The notes under the pieces: generated by a model
Seen by the model: only the letters and a program-made list of their open reading frames with translations
Database searches by the model: none
Told to the model about the DNA's origin: nothing
Assembly: GCA_020638735.1 (NCBI GenBank)
Contig: JACKHZ010000009.1
Span: forward strand, 124,001 to 188,000
Source of the DNA: Planctomycetota bacterium
Lineage (GTDB): Bacteria; Planctomycetota; UBA1135; UBA2386
Length of the DNA: 64,000 nt
Direction: 5' to 3'
Program-made: the position numbers and the translations under genes
Part shown: positions 17,940-26,887 of the stretch, piece after piece
How the letters are laid out: the number at the start of each line of letters is the position of its first letter
Numbering within the stretch: the first letter of the stretch is position 1

Positions 17940-17981
17940 ACGCCACCCCGCCCCGACGAGGTCAGGACCGCGCCCAGGCCT

Positions 17982-19379
17982 TCAGTCGCGATAGTCCGCG
18001 GAGCGGATACCGTACTTCTGCATCAACTTCTGGAACGCGCTGCGCGCCATGCCGGCCTCCTCGCTGCAGTGCGTGACGTTGCCCTTGTGGCGGCGCAGGA
18101 GACCTTCGACGTAGGTCTGCTCCATCGCCGCGATGCGGCGCGCCTTGATCTCCTGGAACGTGCCGCTCTCGTCGCCGCCGTCGGCGACGCGCGGGACAGC
18201 GGGGGCGTCCTTCTGCAGCTCCGGCGGCAGGTCCTCGAGCCGCAGCTCGGGCGGCGCGCCGAGGGCGCAGGCGCGCTCGATCGCGTTGCGCAGCTGGCGC
18301 ACGTTGCCGGGCCAGTGATAGGCACGCAGGCGCTCGGCCGCAGCCGGCTGCACGCTGGTGAAGCCGGCCCGCTCGCCGAAGCGGTCGAGGAAGTGCGCGA
18401 CCAGGAGGTCGACGTCCCCCCGCCGATCGCGCAGCGGCGGCACGGCGATGCGCACCACGTCGAGCCGGTAGAACAGGTCGCTGCGGAAGATGCCCTCGTC
18501 GACCTCGCGCTGCAGGTCCCGGTTGGTCGCGGCGACGATGCGCACGTCGACCTGCCGCAGCTCGCTGCTGCCGACGGGTCGCACGCTGCGCTCCTGGATG
18601 GCTCGCAGCAGCTTCGACTGGAACGCCGCCGGCAGCTCGCCGAGCTCGTCGAAGAACAGCGTGCCGCCGTCGGCGACCTGGAACAGCCCGAGCTTGTCAC
18701 TCGCCGCGCCGGTGAAGGCGCCCTTCTTGTGGCCGAACAGCTCGCTCTCGAACAGCTCGGCCGGGATCGACGCGCAGTCCACCGGCACGAACGGCTTGTC
18801 GCGTCGCTCGCTGGCGTCGTGCAGGTAGTGCGCGAGCAGCTCCTTGCCGGTGCCGCTCTCGCCGATGAGCATCACCGACGCGTCGGTTCGCGCGGCCCGC
18901 TCGAGCATCTCGAGCGCCGCCGCGAACTGCTCGGAGCGGTGCACCAGGCGACGGCCAGCGACGCCCGAGCGCAGTCGCTCGCGCAGCCCTTCGTTGCCCT
19001 CCTTGACGCGCCGGTGCGCGGCCGCCTTGGCGACGCGATCGATCAGGTCCTGCTCGGCGTAGGGCTTGGCGAGGTAGTCGAAGGCGCCCTGCTTGATCGC
19101 CGACACCGCCATCTGCAGATCGGGGTAGCCGGTCAGCAACAGCACCTCGACGTCGGGGTCGCGTTCGCGGATCGCCCGCAGCAGCTCCATGCCGCTCATG
19201 CGCGGCATGCGCACGTCGCTGACCACCACGCCGAAGGTCTCCTGGTCGAGCAGGTCCAGCGCTTCGTGCGCCGACTGCGCGGTGCGCGCCTCGAAGCCCG
19301 CGCGCTCGAGGAAGTAGGCGCACGACTCGGCCAGGTCCGGCTCGTCGTCGACGACCAGCACGCGCTCGCGGTCGCTCAC
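17982..19379 (-). CDS. Sigma-54-dependent response regulator (NtrC family)
   Basis: The 465-residue activator has all three parts. The receiver (1-120) has acidic pocket D11-D12, phospho-acceptor D55 in VVSDVRMPRMSG and K105. The AAA+ domain (about 140-375) has Walker A GESGTGKE (173-180) and an intact GAFTGA loop (220-225) for sigma-54 contact. A Fis-type helix-turn-helix follows (CSEEAGMARSAFQKLMQKYG). The GTG start at 19379 overlaps the fur stop by four bases (GTGA). No histidine kinase is adjacent; the hybrid kinase at 31766 is far away and carries its own receiver. Being coupled to fur suggests joint control of metal- or stress-responsive promoters, which is inference. Confidence 0.9.
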   Translation of the reverse strand: MSDRERVLVVDDEPDLAESCAYFLERAGFEARTAQSAHEALDLLDQETFGVVVSDVRMPRMSGMELLRAIRERDPDVEVLLLTGYPDLQMAVSAIKQGAFDYLAKPYAEQDLIDRVAKAAAHRRVKEGNEGLRERLRSGVAGRRLVHRSEQFAAALEMLERAARTDASVMLIGESGTGKELLAHYLHDASERRDKPFVPVDCASIPAELFESELFGHKKGAFTGAASDKLGLFQVADGGTLFFDELGELPAAFQSKLLRAIQERSVRPVGSSELRQVDVRIVAATNRDLQREVDEGIFRSDLFYRLDVVRIAVPPLRDRRGDVDLLVAHFLDRFGERAGFTSVQPAAAERLRAYHWPGNVRQLRNAIERACALGAPPELRLEDLPPELQKDAPAVPRVADGGDESGTFQEIKARRIAAMEQTYVEGLLRRHKGNVTHCSEEAGMARSAFQKLMQKYGIRSADYRD

Positions 19380-19825
19380 CGCTTGCCGCGCTGCCGCTGG
19401 CAGTCCTTGCACTTGCCGTAGAGCCGCAGGCTGTGGCGCTCGATGGCGAAGCCGAGCCGCTTCGCCGCCAGCTCCTGGCGACGCTCCAGCTCGTCGTCGC
19501 GGAACTCGAGGATCTTGCCGCAGGCGAGGCAGACCATGTGGTCGTGATGTTCGTGGCCGAGCACGTGCTCGAAGCGGCGGCCGCCGTCGCCGGCGTCGAG
19601 CCCCTCGACGAAGCCTTCCCGCTCGAGCACCGCCAGGGTGCGGTAGACGGTCGCGCGCGACACCTTGGGGTCCTCGCGCCGGCAGAGTTCGAGCAGCTCC
19701 TCGGCCGTGTAGTGCTCGTGCGACGACATCGCCGCGCGCACGATCAGCGCCCGCTGGTTGGTCCAACGGAAGCCGTTGCGACGCAGCTGCTGGGCGACGA
19801 TCGACTGTTCTTGTTCGTTCTTCAC
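19376..19825 (-). CDS. Fur-family transcriptional regulator
   Basis: This 149-residue repressor has a winged-helix N-terminus (YTAEELLELCR, VSRATVYRTLAVLEREG). The metal-binding C-terminus includes HEHHDHMVCLACGKILEF and two CxxC pairs (C99/C102 and C139/C142) that normally hold structural zinc. It could be Fur, PerR or Zur; the sequence alone does not settle which. It starts with GTG at 19825. The gene lies 40 bases after purD and its stop overlaps the start of the sigma-54 regulator, so purD, fur and the regulator may form one unit. Confidence 0.92.
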   Translation of the reverse strand: MKNEQEQSIVAQQLRRNGFRWTNQRALIVRAAMSSHEHYTAEELLELCRREDPKVSRATVYRTLAVLEREGFVEGLDAGDGGRRFEHVLGHEHHDHMVCLACGKILEFRDDELERRQELAAKRLGFAIERHSLRLYGKCKDCQRQRGKR

Positions 19826-19865
19826 GACCCGGGAAGGGGGATCCTACCGGCAGGACGCCGCACGC

Positions 19866-21140
19866 TCACGCCTTGGCCGCGCCGAGCCCGATGTCCTTGC
19901 GATAGTGCATGCCGGCGAACTCGATCTGCTTGAGCGCCGCGTAGGCCTTGTCGCGAGCCTTGTGCAGGTCGTCGCCGAGCGCGGTCACCGCCAGCACGCG
20001 CCCCCCGGCCGTCAGCAGGTCGCCGCCGCGCTGCTGGGTGCCGGCGTGGAACACCTGCAGGTCGGCGCCGGTCGCGACCCGGTCGACGCCGAAGATCGGC
20101 ACGCCCTTCTTGTAGTCGCCTGGATAGCCGCCGCTGCAGGCGACGACGCAGACCGCGACCCGGCTGTCCCACTCCGGCGCCTCGACGGTGGACAGCTTGC
20201 CCTCCGCGGTGGCCAGCAGCAGCGGCAGCAGGTCGCTCTTCAGCCGCATCAGCAGCGGCTGTGTCTCCGGGTCGCCGAGCCGGCAGTTGTACTCGAGCAC
20301 GCGCGGCCCCTGCGTCGTCAGCATCAGGCCGGCGTAGAGGAAGCCCTGGTAGCGGCGCTTCTCGCGGTTCATCGCGTGCACCGTCGGGAACACGACCTGC
20401 GTCTCGATCTGCCGGAGCATGCGCGGCATCAGCGCCACCGGCGTGACCACGCCCATGCCGCCGGTGTTCGGCCCGGTGTCACCGTCGCCCACCGGCTTGT
20501 GGTCGCGGGCCGGTTCGAGCGGCACGATCGTCTCGCCGTCGGTCAACGTGATCAGCGACACCTCGGGACCTTCGAGGAACTCCTCGAAGACCACCGTGCG
20601 CCCGGCCTCGCCGAACCGTCGCTGCTCCAGACACTCGGTCACCGCGACGCGCGCCTCGGCGTTGTTCTTGCACACCGCGACGCCCTTGCCCGCGGCGAGG
20701 CCCGACGCCTTGACGACGATCGGCCCGTCCGGACGGTTGTCGACGAACGAGCGCGCCATCGACAGGTTGTCGAAGGTCCAGAAGCCCGGCCCCGGGATGC
20801 GGTGCCGCTGGCACAGCTGCCGCGCGAACGCCTTCGAGCCTTCGAGCTCGGCGGCCGCCTTGTCGGGGCCGAAGCACAGACGCCCGGCCTTCTTGAACGC
20901 GTCGACGATGCCGGCGCACAGCGGCGCCTCGGGCCCCACCACCGTCAGGTCGATCGCCTCCTGGTTGGCGAAGCGCAGCAGCCCTTGGATGTCGTCGCTC
21001 GAGATGTCGACGTTGTCGGCCACCGAGGCGATGCCCGGGTTGCCCGGGGCGCAGTAGACGCGGGTGGCGAGCGGCGACTGGGCGATCTTCCAGGCGAGGG
21101 CGTGCTCACGACCGCCTGAGCCGACGACGAGGACTTTCAT
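19866..21140 (-). CDS. purD: Phosphoribosylamine-glycine ligase PurD
   Basis: PurD makes GAR from phosphoribosylamine, glycine and ATP, the second step of purine synthesis. The 424-residue length is typical. The N-terminal GSGGREHALAWKI, the PDGPIVVKASGLAAGKGV lid region of the ATP-grasp fold and the metal-binding EYNCRLGDPETQ are all present. It starts at an ATG and ends with a short Ala-Lys tail. purL and purQ are 3 kb away on the other strand, so the purine genes are clustered but not in one operon. Confidence 0.96.
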   Translation of the reverse strand: MKVLVVGSGGREHALAWKIAQSPLATRVYCAPGNPGIASVADNVDISSDDIQGLLRFANQEAIDLTVVGPEAPLCAGIVDAFKKAGRLCFGPDKAAAELEGSKAFARQLCQRHRIPGPGFWTFDNLSMARSFVDNRPDGPIVVKASGLAAGKGVAVCKNNAEARVAVTECLEQRRFGEAGRTVVFEEFLEGPEVSLITLTDGETIVPLEPARDHKPVGDGDTGPNTGGMGVVTPVALMPRMLRQIETQVVFPTVHAMNREKRRYQGFLYAGLMLTTQGPRVLEYNCRLGDPETQPLLMRLKSDLLPLLLATAEGKLSTVEAPEWDSRVAVCVVACSGGYPGDYKKGVPIFGVDRVATGADLQVFHAGTQQRGGDLLTAGGRVLAVTALGDDLHKARDKAYAALKQIEFAGMHYRKDIGLGAAKA

Positions 21141-21212
21141 TCGGGCGACGACGGTACGCCGAGCGAGCGGCGGAGAGAAGCGCGAAGGTCGGTCCTCGCC
21201 AGAGCAGGCCGC

Positions 21213-22811
21213 TCAGCTACCCAGCTGCGACTCCATCTGCTCGGCGAACCGTTGGTGCAGGCGGGCGGAGCCCTGCATGCCGGTGCCCGAGGTCAGGTCG
21301 GTGACGTTGACCGTCACCTGGAACTGGTCGAGGAACCGGCGCACCGCGGTGGTGACGACGAACTGGCTGCCCAGCTGCTCGTAGAAGGCGACCGACTCCG
21401 GGGTCACGGCGCCGTCTTCGCTGCTCGCCGCTGCCTCGATGCGGATGAAGTCGATCGCCCGGTCGCGGTCGCGCGCCTGCGGCTGCATCGTCACCGCACC
21501 CGCCGAGCACTTGTCGAAGGCGCGCTCGACCAGTTCACCGATGTTGCCGGCGAGCGCCCCGGCCCGGCTCTCGGCGAACTCGTCCTCGAGCACCAGCAGG
21601 CGCTGCTTGGCAGCGCCGAGATTCTCGAACGCCTCTTCGAGCACCTTCACCGAGCCCGAGTCGTTGAGCGGGTCGGCGCCCGGCTTGTCCTTCAAGCGCA
21701 GCTCCGCAGCGTCGTAGGCGGCGCGGAAGGCGCGTCGGAACGCGCTGAGCCGCACGCCGCTCTCCGAGGTCGCCGCGATCGACGCCGGCAACACCGCCAG
21801 CCGCTTGCCCGTCAGCACGCCGCCGTAGCGACGGTAGATGGTGTCGACCGCGTCGCCGACCACCTTCTCCAGCTCGTCGGCCAACGCCGTGACCGACGGC
21901 GAGGCCTTGACGAGCACGTCGAGTCGACGCCCCGACGCCACCACCACGGTGCGCAGGTCGACGCCGTGCTCCTTCTCGATCGACGCGCCGGCCTCGCGCA
22001 GGCCGCGCAGCACCGCCTGTTGCAGACCGCCGGTGCCGCCGCGGTAGCGCACGCCGAACTCGCTGCAGGAGCCGCCGGCCTTGTCGCCAGCTGCCGGGCT
22101 CGGGTAGGTGCGCAGCGGCGTGAAGCTGTCGGCGACCACGCCATCGGCGCCGGCGACCGCCTCGGCCAGCGGCGTCAGCAGCCCGGCGCTGCGGTCGTCG
22201 ACGTACAGCGCCACCGTCAGCCGCGCGCCGTCGCTGCGTTCCTGCTCGCGCACGCGGGCCAAGGCGGCGACCAGACCGGCGGCGAGACTGCCCTGCTGCG
22301 TGGTGTCGACGAGCTGGCGGCGCGCATCGCGGTCCGCCTCGTCGTAGCCGTCCAGCGTGCGGCCGCGGCCAACACCTTCGCCGCTGCCGAGCGCCTCCGC
22401 CGAGTCGACGAAGCTGATCTTGAAGCGCCCCGCGTACTCGCTGACGTAGCGGCCCTGCTGCTTCTTCTGCCGCACCGGCTCGACGTCGAGCCGGATCAGC
22501 ACGTCACAGCGGGACAGCAGCGCCAGCTGCTCGTCGCCTTCGACGTCCGGAGCGACGAAGCCCTGCAGCAGCGTGCGTTCGCGCGACGCGAGCAACCGCG
22601 CCTGCTCCTCGTCGACGACGTGGTAGCCGGACGTGCGCACGACCTCGCCGAGGTCGCGGGCGAGGTCGGCGGCGAAGCGCTCGGCGCCGGCGCCGGCGCG
22701 GGCCTGCAGCAGCACGCGGAACGGCGGCAGCGTCGGCGCCTGCGCATGCAGCGCGCACGACACCATGGACAGCAGGCAGACCGGGATCGTCTTGGCGAAG
22801 CGTGGACTCAT
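21213..22811 (-). CDS. Secreted protein of lipoprotein cluster, unknown function
   Basis: I do not recognise the family. The 532 residues begin with a signal peptide (about 1-24, MSPRFAKTIPVCLLSMVSCALHAQ); a lipobox is not convincing. The N-terminal part (PFRVLLQARAGAGAERFAADLARDL) resembles the periplasmic domains that begin CsgG/FlgO/LpoB-like proteins. A second similar alpha/beta unit seems to follow after about residue 290 (KRLAVLPASIAAT). It is the last gene of a five-gene minus-strand set that includes an LpoB-like and a COG3014-like lipoprotein, 43 bases after the PEGA-type gene. A role in the cell envelope is likely from context only. Confidence 0.7.
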   Translation of the reverse strand: MSPRFAKTIPVCLLSMVSCALHAQAPTLPPFRVLLQARAGAGAERFAADLARDLGEVVRTSGYHVVDEEQARLLASRERTLLQGFVAPDVEGDEQLALLSRCDVLIRLDVEPVRQKKQQGRYVSEYAGRFKISFVDSAEALGSGEGVGRGRTLDGYDEADRDARRQLVDTTQQGSLAAGLVAALARVREQERSDGARLTVALYVDDRSAGLLTPLAEAVAGADGVVADSFTPLRTYPSPAAGDKAGGSCSEFGVRYRGGTGGLQQAVLRGLREAGASIEKEHGVDLRTVVVASGRRLDVLVKASPSVTALADELEKVVGDAVDTIYRRYGGVLTGKRLAVLPASIAATSESGVRLSAFRRAFRAAYDAAELRLKDKPGADPLNDSGSVKVLEEAFENLGAAKQRLLVLEDEFAESRAGALAGNIGELVERAFDKCSAGAVTMQPQARDRDRAIDFIRIEAAASSEDGAVTPESVAFYEQLGSQFVVTTAVRRFLDQFQVTVNVTDLTSGTGMQGSARLHQRFAEQMESQLGS

Positions 22812-22854
22812 GATTCTCTCCTTCGGGCCGTCGAGCTGGGACGGCGACGCCGAC

Positions 22855-23151
22855 CTACTTGGGCTCGAGCACCAGGTGGTAGCTCCGGTTGGCCGAGCGC
22901 GGGATGTCGCGCAGGGTACCGCGCCAGGTCTTGTAGCCCGACTTGCTGATCTCCATCTCCTCCCGGGCCGAGACCTCCTCGCCGAGGTCGACCGGCGTGC
23001 GGAAGGTCAGGTTGCGACGCACGAGCAGCAGCGTGGCCCCCGGTGGGTCGGTGTCCACCCACGACGTCGGCGGCGAGTCCTGCGAGTCGTGGGCATTGTT
23101 GTAGTTGCAGGCCGCGAGGCAGGACAGCAGCAGGGCAGTGCAGAGCTTCAT
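22855..23151 (-). CDS. Small PEGA-like lipoprotein
   Basis: The 98-residue lipoprotein has a signal peptide MKLCTALLLSCLAAC with lipidation at C15. The mature domain reads TDPPGATLLLVRRNL, then TPVDLGEE, then ISKSGYKTWRGTL. This is the layout of a PEGA beta-sandwich domain, which usually packs against other envelope proteins or glycans. The ATG overlaps the stop of the upstream COG3014-like gene (ATGA), so the two are coupled. In Proteobacteria a YcfL protein often occupies the slot between COG3014 and LpoB genes; whether this small protein replaces it is speculation. Confidence 0.75.
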   Translation of the reverse strand: MKLCTALLLSCLAACNYNNAHDSQDSPPTSWVDTDPPGATLLLVRRNLTFRTPVDLGEEVSAREEMEISKSGYKTWRGTLRDIPRSANRSYHLVLEPK

Positions 23152-24602
23152 GGGGATTCCTGACTGGGTTCTGGGCGATGCAGATCGGCGTCGATGCCGG
23201 CCGCCTCGACGGCGGCGCGCGACAACAGCGGCACCGGCGTGTGGTCGGTAGGCGCCAACGCGACGACGTAGCTCGGACGATTGCCGTTGACGCGCACCTG
23301 CATGGTGGTCGCGGGCCCGGACGGTCGGCCGCCGCGCAGCGGCGCGACGGTCAGCGTGTGCACGCCCGGATCGAGCTCGACGCGCAGCGCCTGGCAACGC
23401 GCCGGCAGCAGGCTCCAACAGCGCAGGTCGGCGACCTCGGTCGCCTGCCAGAGACTGCCGAGCACGGCGATACCGACGTCGAGGAGCTCGCCTTCGGTGT
23501 TGCGTCCCTTCTGGTCCTCGTTGCGCGCCTGGCGAACGACCGCGCGGCTCGCTTCGGTGGTCGCCACCTTGATGATGCGCCGCACCAGCGCTCGCGCGAC
23601 CCGCGCGTCCTTGGTCGCCTCGTGCTCGCGACGCGCGACCTCTTCGACGTCGGTGACGGTGACCGTGTCACCGACCACCTGGCCGTCGATCGACACGCGC
23701 AGCGCGTCGGGATTGTCCTGGTGGAACGAGAGGCGATCGATCGGCAGGCCGCGGATGCTGATCTGCGGCACGGTGCGGTTCTGGATGGCGATGATGATCT
23801 CCGCCAGCTGGAACGCCTGTCGCGTCGCCTCCACCTGATCGGCGACCTTGAACGGGCCGCGCCCGACCATGCCGAGCACGTTGACCACGCCCTTGCCCGG
23901 CGCGGCGAAGCGGCCGGAGCGCAGCCGCTCGGCCTCTTGCTGCAGCCAGTCGTTGCCCGGTTCGAGCTCCAGCGCACGACCGATCTGGAAGCGGGCCTCG
24001 TCGACGGTGGTCGGATCGGCCTCGCGGATCATCGCCACGATCAGGCTGCCGAAGGCGACGAACTTGAACGGCGCGTCCGGCGGCACCAGCGACTTGCCGC
24101 CGAGCTCGTCGCGCATCTTGGTCAGCTCGTCGATCAGGCGGCTCTGCACCTCGCCGACCTGGTTGGCGTAGGCGATCGCGTCGTCGCCGAACATGCGATC
24201 CGGCGCGGCCAGCTCGGCCACCGCAAGCATCGCCCGCACCATCGTGTGCTCGTAGGCGGCGCCCTCATAGTCGAGCGCCGTCTCGTCGGTGAGCCAGCTG
24301 GCCACCGATTCGAGCGTGTCGCGGCCCTGCAGCGAATCGAGGCGGTCGCGCGCCGCGCGCCACGCCGTGAGCGCCGGGTCCGGCCGCTGCACGGCGAGCT
24401 CGCACATGCCCTGCTCGAGCTGCCAGACGTGCACGTCGCCGCCGCCTTCGGCGACCACCGCCTCGGCCAGTTGCTGCGCCTGCGGGTAGTCGCCGGCCGA
24501 GTACGCGTCGCGCACCGGCTGCATCGGGTCGCTGGCCGCGCAGGCGGCCAACAGCGCCGCCGCCGCGAACGGCACGGCGCGCTGCGAGGATCGTCGGGGC
24601 AT
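23148..24602 (-). CDS. COG3014-like lipoprotein
   Basis: A 484-residue lipoprotein with signal peptide MPRRSSQRAVPFAAAALLAAC. A helical TPR-like region fills about 25-230 (AYSAGDYPQAQQLAEAVV, FQIGRALELEPGNDWLQQEAERL). A beta-rich C-terminal half ends with a possible glycine-rich wing (ALRVELDPGVHTLTVAPLRGG). The overall form resembles uncharacterised COG3014 proteins, which in other phyla are found next to LpoB-type lipoproteins. It lies between the LpoB-like gene (48 bases upstream) and the PEGA-like gene, which it overlaps by four bases. The family match is from memory and should be tested by profile search. Confidence 0.65.
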   Translation of the reverse strand: MPRRSSQRAVPFAAAALLAACAASDPMQPVRDAYSAGDYPQAQQLAEAVVAEGGGDVHVWQLEQGMCELAVQRPDPALTAWRAARDRLDSLQGRDTLESVASWLTDETALDYEGAAYEHTMVRAMLAVAELAAPDRMFGDDAIAYANQVGEVQSRLIDELTKMRDELGGKSLVPPDAPFKFVAFGSLIVAMIREADPTTVDEARFQIGRALELEPGNDWLQQEAERLRSGRFAAPGKGVVNVLGMVGRGPFKVADQVEATRQAFQLAEIIIAIQNRTVPQISIRGLPIDRLSFHQDNPDALRVSIDGQVVGDTVTVTDVEEVARREHEATKDARVARALVRRIIKVATTEASRAVVRQARNEDQKGRNTEGELLDVGIAVLGSLWQATEVADLRCWSLLPARCQALRVELDPGVHTLTVAPLRGGRPSGPATTMQVRVNGNRPSYVVALAPTDHTPVPLLSRAAVEAAGIDADLHRPEPSQESP

Positions 24603-24649
24603 GGGCCGAGCGGGCGGTTTCGGACGCGTGGATCGACAGCAGCCGCGGA

Positions 24650-25261
24650 TCAGCGGTTGTATTCCTTGCGCACGTCGGCGTCGGCCTTCAGGTTCTCACC
24701 GGTCTCGCTGTCGACCATGTCGAGCGTCAGGCGGTAGCGCTGCTGGCGCGTCTGCCCCTGCTCCTGGCCACCGCCGGTGATCTTGGCGAACACGATCGCC
24801 TTGACCGGGTTGCCGGCCTGCACCTCGAGCACCTTGAAGAACTCGCGGCGCTTCGCCGGCAGGAACAGGTCGTCGACGGCGAGACCGGTCTCGCGCAGCG
24901 CGGCGGCGACGTAGCGCTGGCTGACGGTCCGGAAGCCCTCGTACTCGTTGATCGAGGTGTCGATCAGCTCGTTGAGCTCGTCGCGCCATTCGCCAAGCTC
25001 CTCGCGCTGGCGATTCTCGACGCCGGCGAAGGCGACGTTGAGGCCCGTGGCCGCCTTGCCGCCGAGCACCTTGTCGGTGTACTTGTTCAGCAGCTCCTTG
25101 ACGGCGCCGTTGACGATGCGGTCGAAGACGGCCGAGCCGGCCTTGTTGCCGCCGACGAGGTCCTCTTCGTTGTCGTCCATGATGCGCGCCTGCGGGGCGG
25201 AGCACGCAGCGAACAGGATGCCGGCGATCAGGGGGAAGCGGAGGGAGGCGAAACGGGTCAT
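24650..25261 (-). CDS. LpoB-like penicillin-binding-protein activator lipoprotein
   Basis: The 203-residue lipoprotein has a signal peptide ending in ILFAAC (lipidation at C20) and a disordered linker. Its alpha/beta domain contains VAFAGVENRQREELGEWRDE, then INEYEGFRTVSQRYV, AALRETGL and VFAKITGG. These match the layout of the LpoB/PF13036 family, whose Escherichia coli member crosses the periplasm to activate the peptidoglycan synthase PBP1b. In this phylum the partner is unknown and peptidoglycan is thin or unusual, so the exact target should not be assumed. It sits in a lipoprotein operon, 87 bases after the upstream gene. Confidence 0.7.
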   Translation of the reverse strand: MTRFASLRFPLIAGILFAACSAPQARIMDDNEEDLVGGNKAGSAVFDRIVNGAVKELLNKYTDKVLGGKAATGLNVAFAGVENRQREELGEWRDELNELIDTSINEYEGFRTVSQRYVAAALRETGLAVDDLFLPAKRREFFKVLEVQAGNPVKAIVFAKITGGGQEQGQTRQQRYRLTLDMVDSETGENLKADADVRKEYNR

Positions 25262-25348
25262 GAGCAGGTTCTCGGGAACATGGCCCCCACCAGCACGCGC
25301 TGCGGGGACCGGAGGTCTGGAAAAGGAACGGATCGTCGAGCGGCGCGG

Positions 25349-26752
25349 CTAGCGGGTGCCGAGACGCTTCTTCAGCGGTTCGACGACCCACGGCGCCAAC
25401 GTCACCGTCTCGGTGCGACCGCGGTTGGGGTCGGCGAGGTCGAACACGCGCACGCGCAGCACGTAGTCCTCGATGCGCTGGCGCAGCCGCGTGGTGACGA
25501 CGACGTCGGCCGCCTGGCTCTCGACGAACGCGATCGAGCTGCCGGCGACGCTGCCGTCGGTGCGCGACTCGAGCGAATCGGCCTGGACCATGCCGACCGC
25601 GAGCCGGCGATCGTCGGCGGCGACGATCGTCACGCGGTCGCCGGTGATGCCGCGCAGCGTCTCGGCGACCGAGTCGCCGAGGTCGGCAGCCAGCGCGCCG
25701 GAGCCGACGCCGTAGGTCGACTGACGCAGATCGTAGTAGGCTTGCAGCGCGGCGCTGCCGGACGGGTAGTCCGTGCCGGCGACGGTCAGCGGACCGTCGA
25801 GCGCTGCCTGCAGCGGATCGCTGGCGCCGTCGGCCTTGGCCTTGCGCTCGGCTGTGTCGATCGCCGACTCCAGCGCGCGCTGCCGCGACGCCAGCGCGCG
25901 CGCCTTGTCGCCGGTGGCGTCGAGTTCGAGCGGCATCACCGCGACCCGCCGATCGAAGACCAGCTCCGGCGACCGGTCGAGGATGCGTGCCAGCGCGGCG
26001 GTGGTCAGCACGTCGAACTCGCGATCGACCGACGGCTGGAACGGCGTCGCGGCGGCACCGATGCGCCAGGCGCCGGCGGCAGCGAGATCGGCGACCGTCG
26101 CCGCGACCGCTGCCGGCTGCTCGACGGTGGCATCGGCGCGCCGCACCGCGCCACCAGCGCGCACGTTGGTCGCGCGCAGCGCGAACTCGACGCGGCGTCC
26201 GCCGCCGAAGCCGCGCCCTTCGACGACGTCGATGGTGCCGGTGACCGCCACCGCGACCTGCCCGATGCCGGCCAGGCGCTCGGCGAGCGCGATCGCCGCG
26301 TCCTCGTCGACCAACGCGTCGAGGCCGCGGTTGCTGCCTTCGATCGCCGCGCGCAGCGCCTGCTCGGCCAGCACCTGCCGGCCGGCGGCCTGCAGCTTGA
26401 GCACGATCTCCTGAGCGATGCGGTCGCCGATGCCGCAGCTCGCCCAGCGATTGGCGGCGGGAGTACGTGCCAACGCCGGGAACACCGCGACGGCGCCGCG
26501 CAGGTCGGCGGTCGCAGCGATCAGGTCGTCGGCGAAGCGCTTGGTCATCGTCTGCCAGGCTTCACGCCCGACGGCCCCGCCGCCGTTCGACGCCACGTCG
26601 CCGACGCCAGCGCCGGCCAACCGATCATTGGCGCCGTCGGCCAGGCCTTCGGTCGATGCGCGCGTGGCCCGCTCGGGGCCGGCGCAGGAGAGCAGCAGCG
26701 CGCTGCAGGTGATTGCGGACCAGAAGGACTTCGAGCCGGGGACCTTGATCAT
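25349..26752 (-). CDS. Envelope lipoprotein, CsgG/FlgO-like repeats
   Basis: This 467-residue lipoprotein starts with MIKVPGSKSFWSAITCSALLLSC (lipidation at C23) and a low-complexity linker. I see two alpha/beta units. The first has GIGDRIAQEIVLKLQAAGRQV, the pattern of FlgO/CsgG domains, and the second begins near DRRVAVMPLELDATGDKAR. It is the first gene of the five-gene lipoprotein set and likely carries the operon promoter in the 135 bases before it. Function is unknown; a role with the LpoB-like protein in envelope assembly is inference. Confidence 0.6.
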   Translation of the reverse strand: MIKVPGSKSFWSAITCSALLLSCAGPERATRASTEGLADGANDRLAGAGVGDVASNGGGAVGREAWQTMTKRFADDLIAATADLRGAVAVFPALARTPAANRWASCGIGDRIAQEIVLKLQAAGRQVLAEQALRAAIEGSNRGLDALVDEDAAIALAERLAGIGQVAVAVTGTIDVVEGRGFGGGRRVEFALRATNVRAGGAVRRADATVEQPAAVAATVADLAAAGAWRIGAAATPFQPSVDREFDVLTTAALARILDRSPELVFDRRVAVMPLELDATGDKARALASRQRALESAIDTAERKAKADGASDPLQAALDGPLTVAGTDYPSGSAALQAYYDLRQSTYGVGSGALAADLGDSVAETLRGITGDRVTIVAADDRRLAVGMVQADSLESRTDGSVAGSSIAFVESQAADVVVTTRLRQRIEDYVLRVRVFDLADPNRGRTETVTLAPWVVEPLKKRLGTR

Positions 26753-26887
26753 GTTCTCCGTACCACAGCAGCGGCGGCCCGCGGTGCGCGGACAGGGCAG
26801 ATGGGATACCCCCCGAAGCGCCCTGGATCCAGGCTGCGTTGCTCCGGCGACGCAACGGAGCGGCGGGCGACGCGGCGGCGACGCCCG

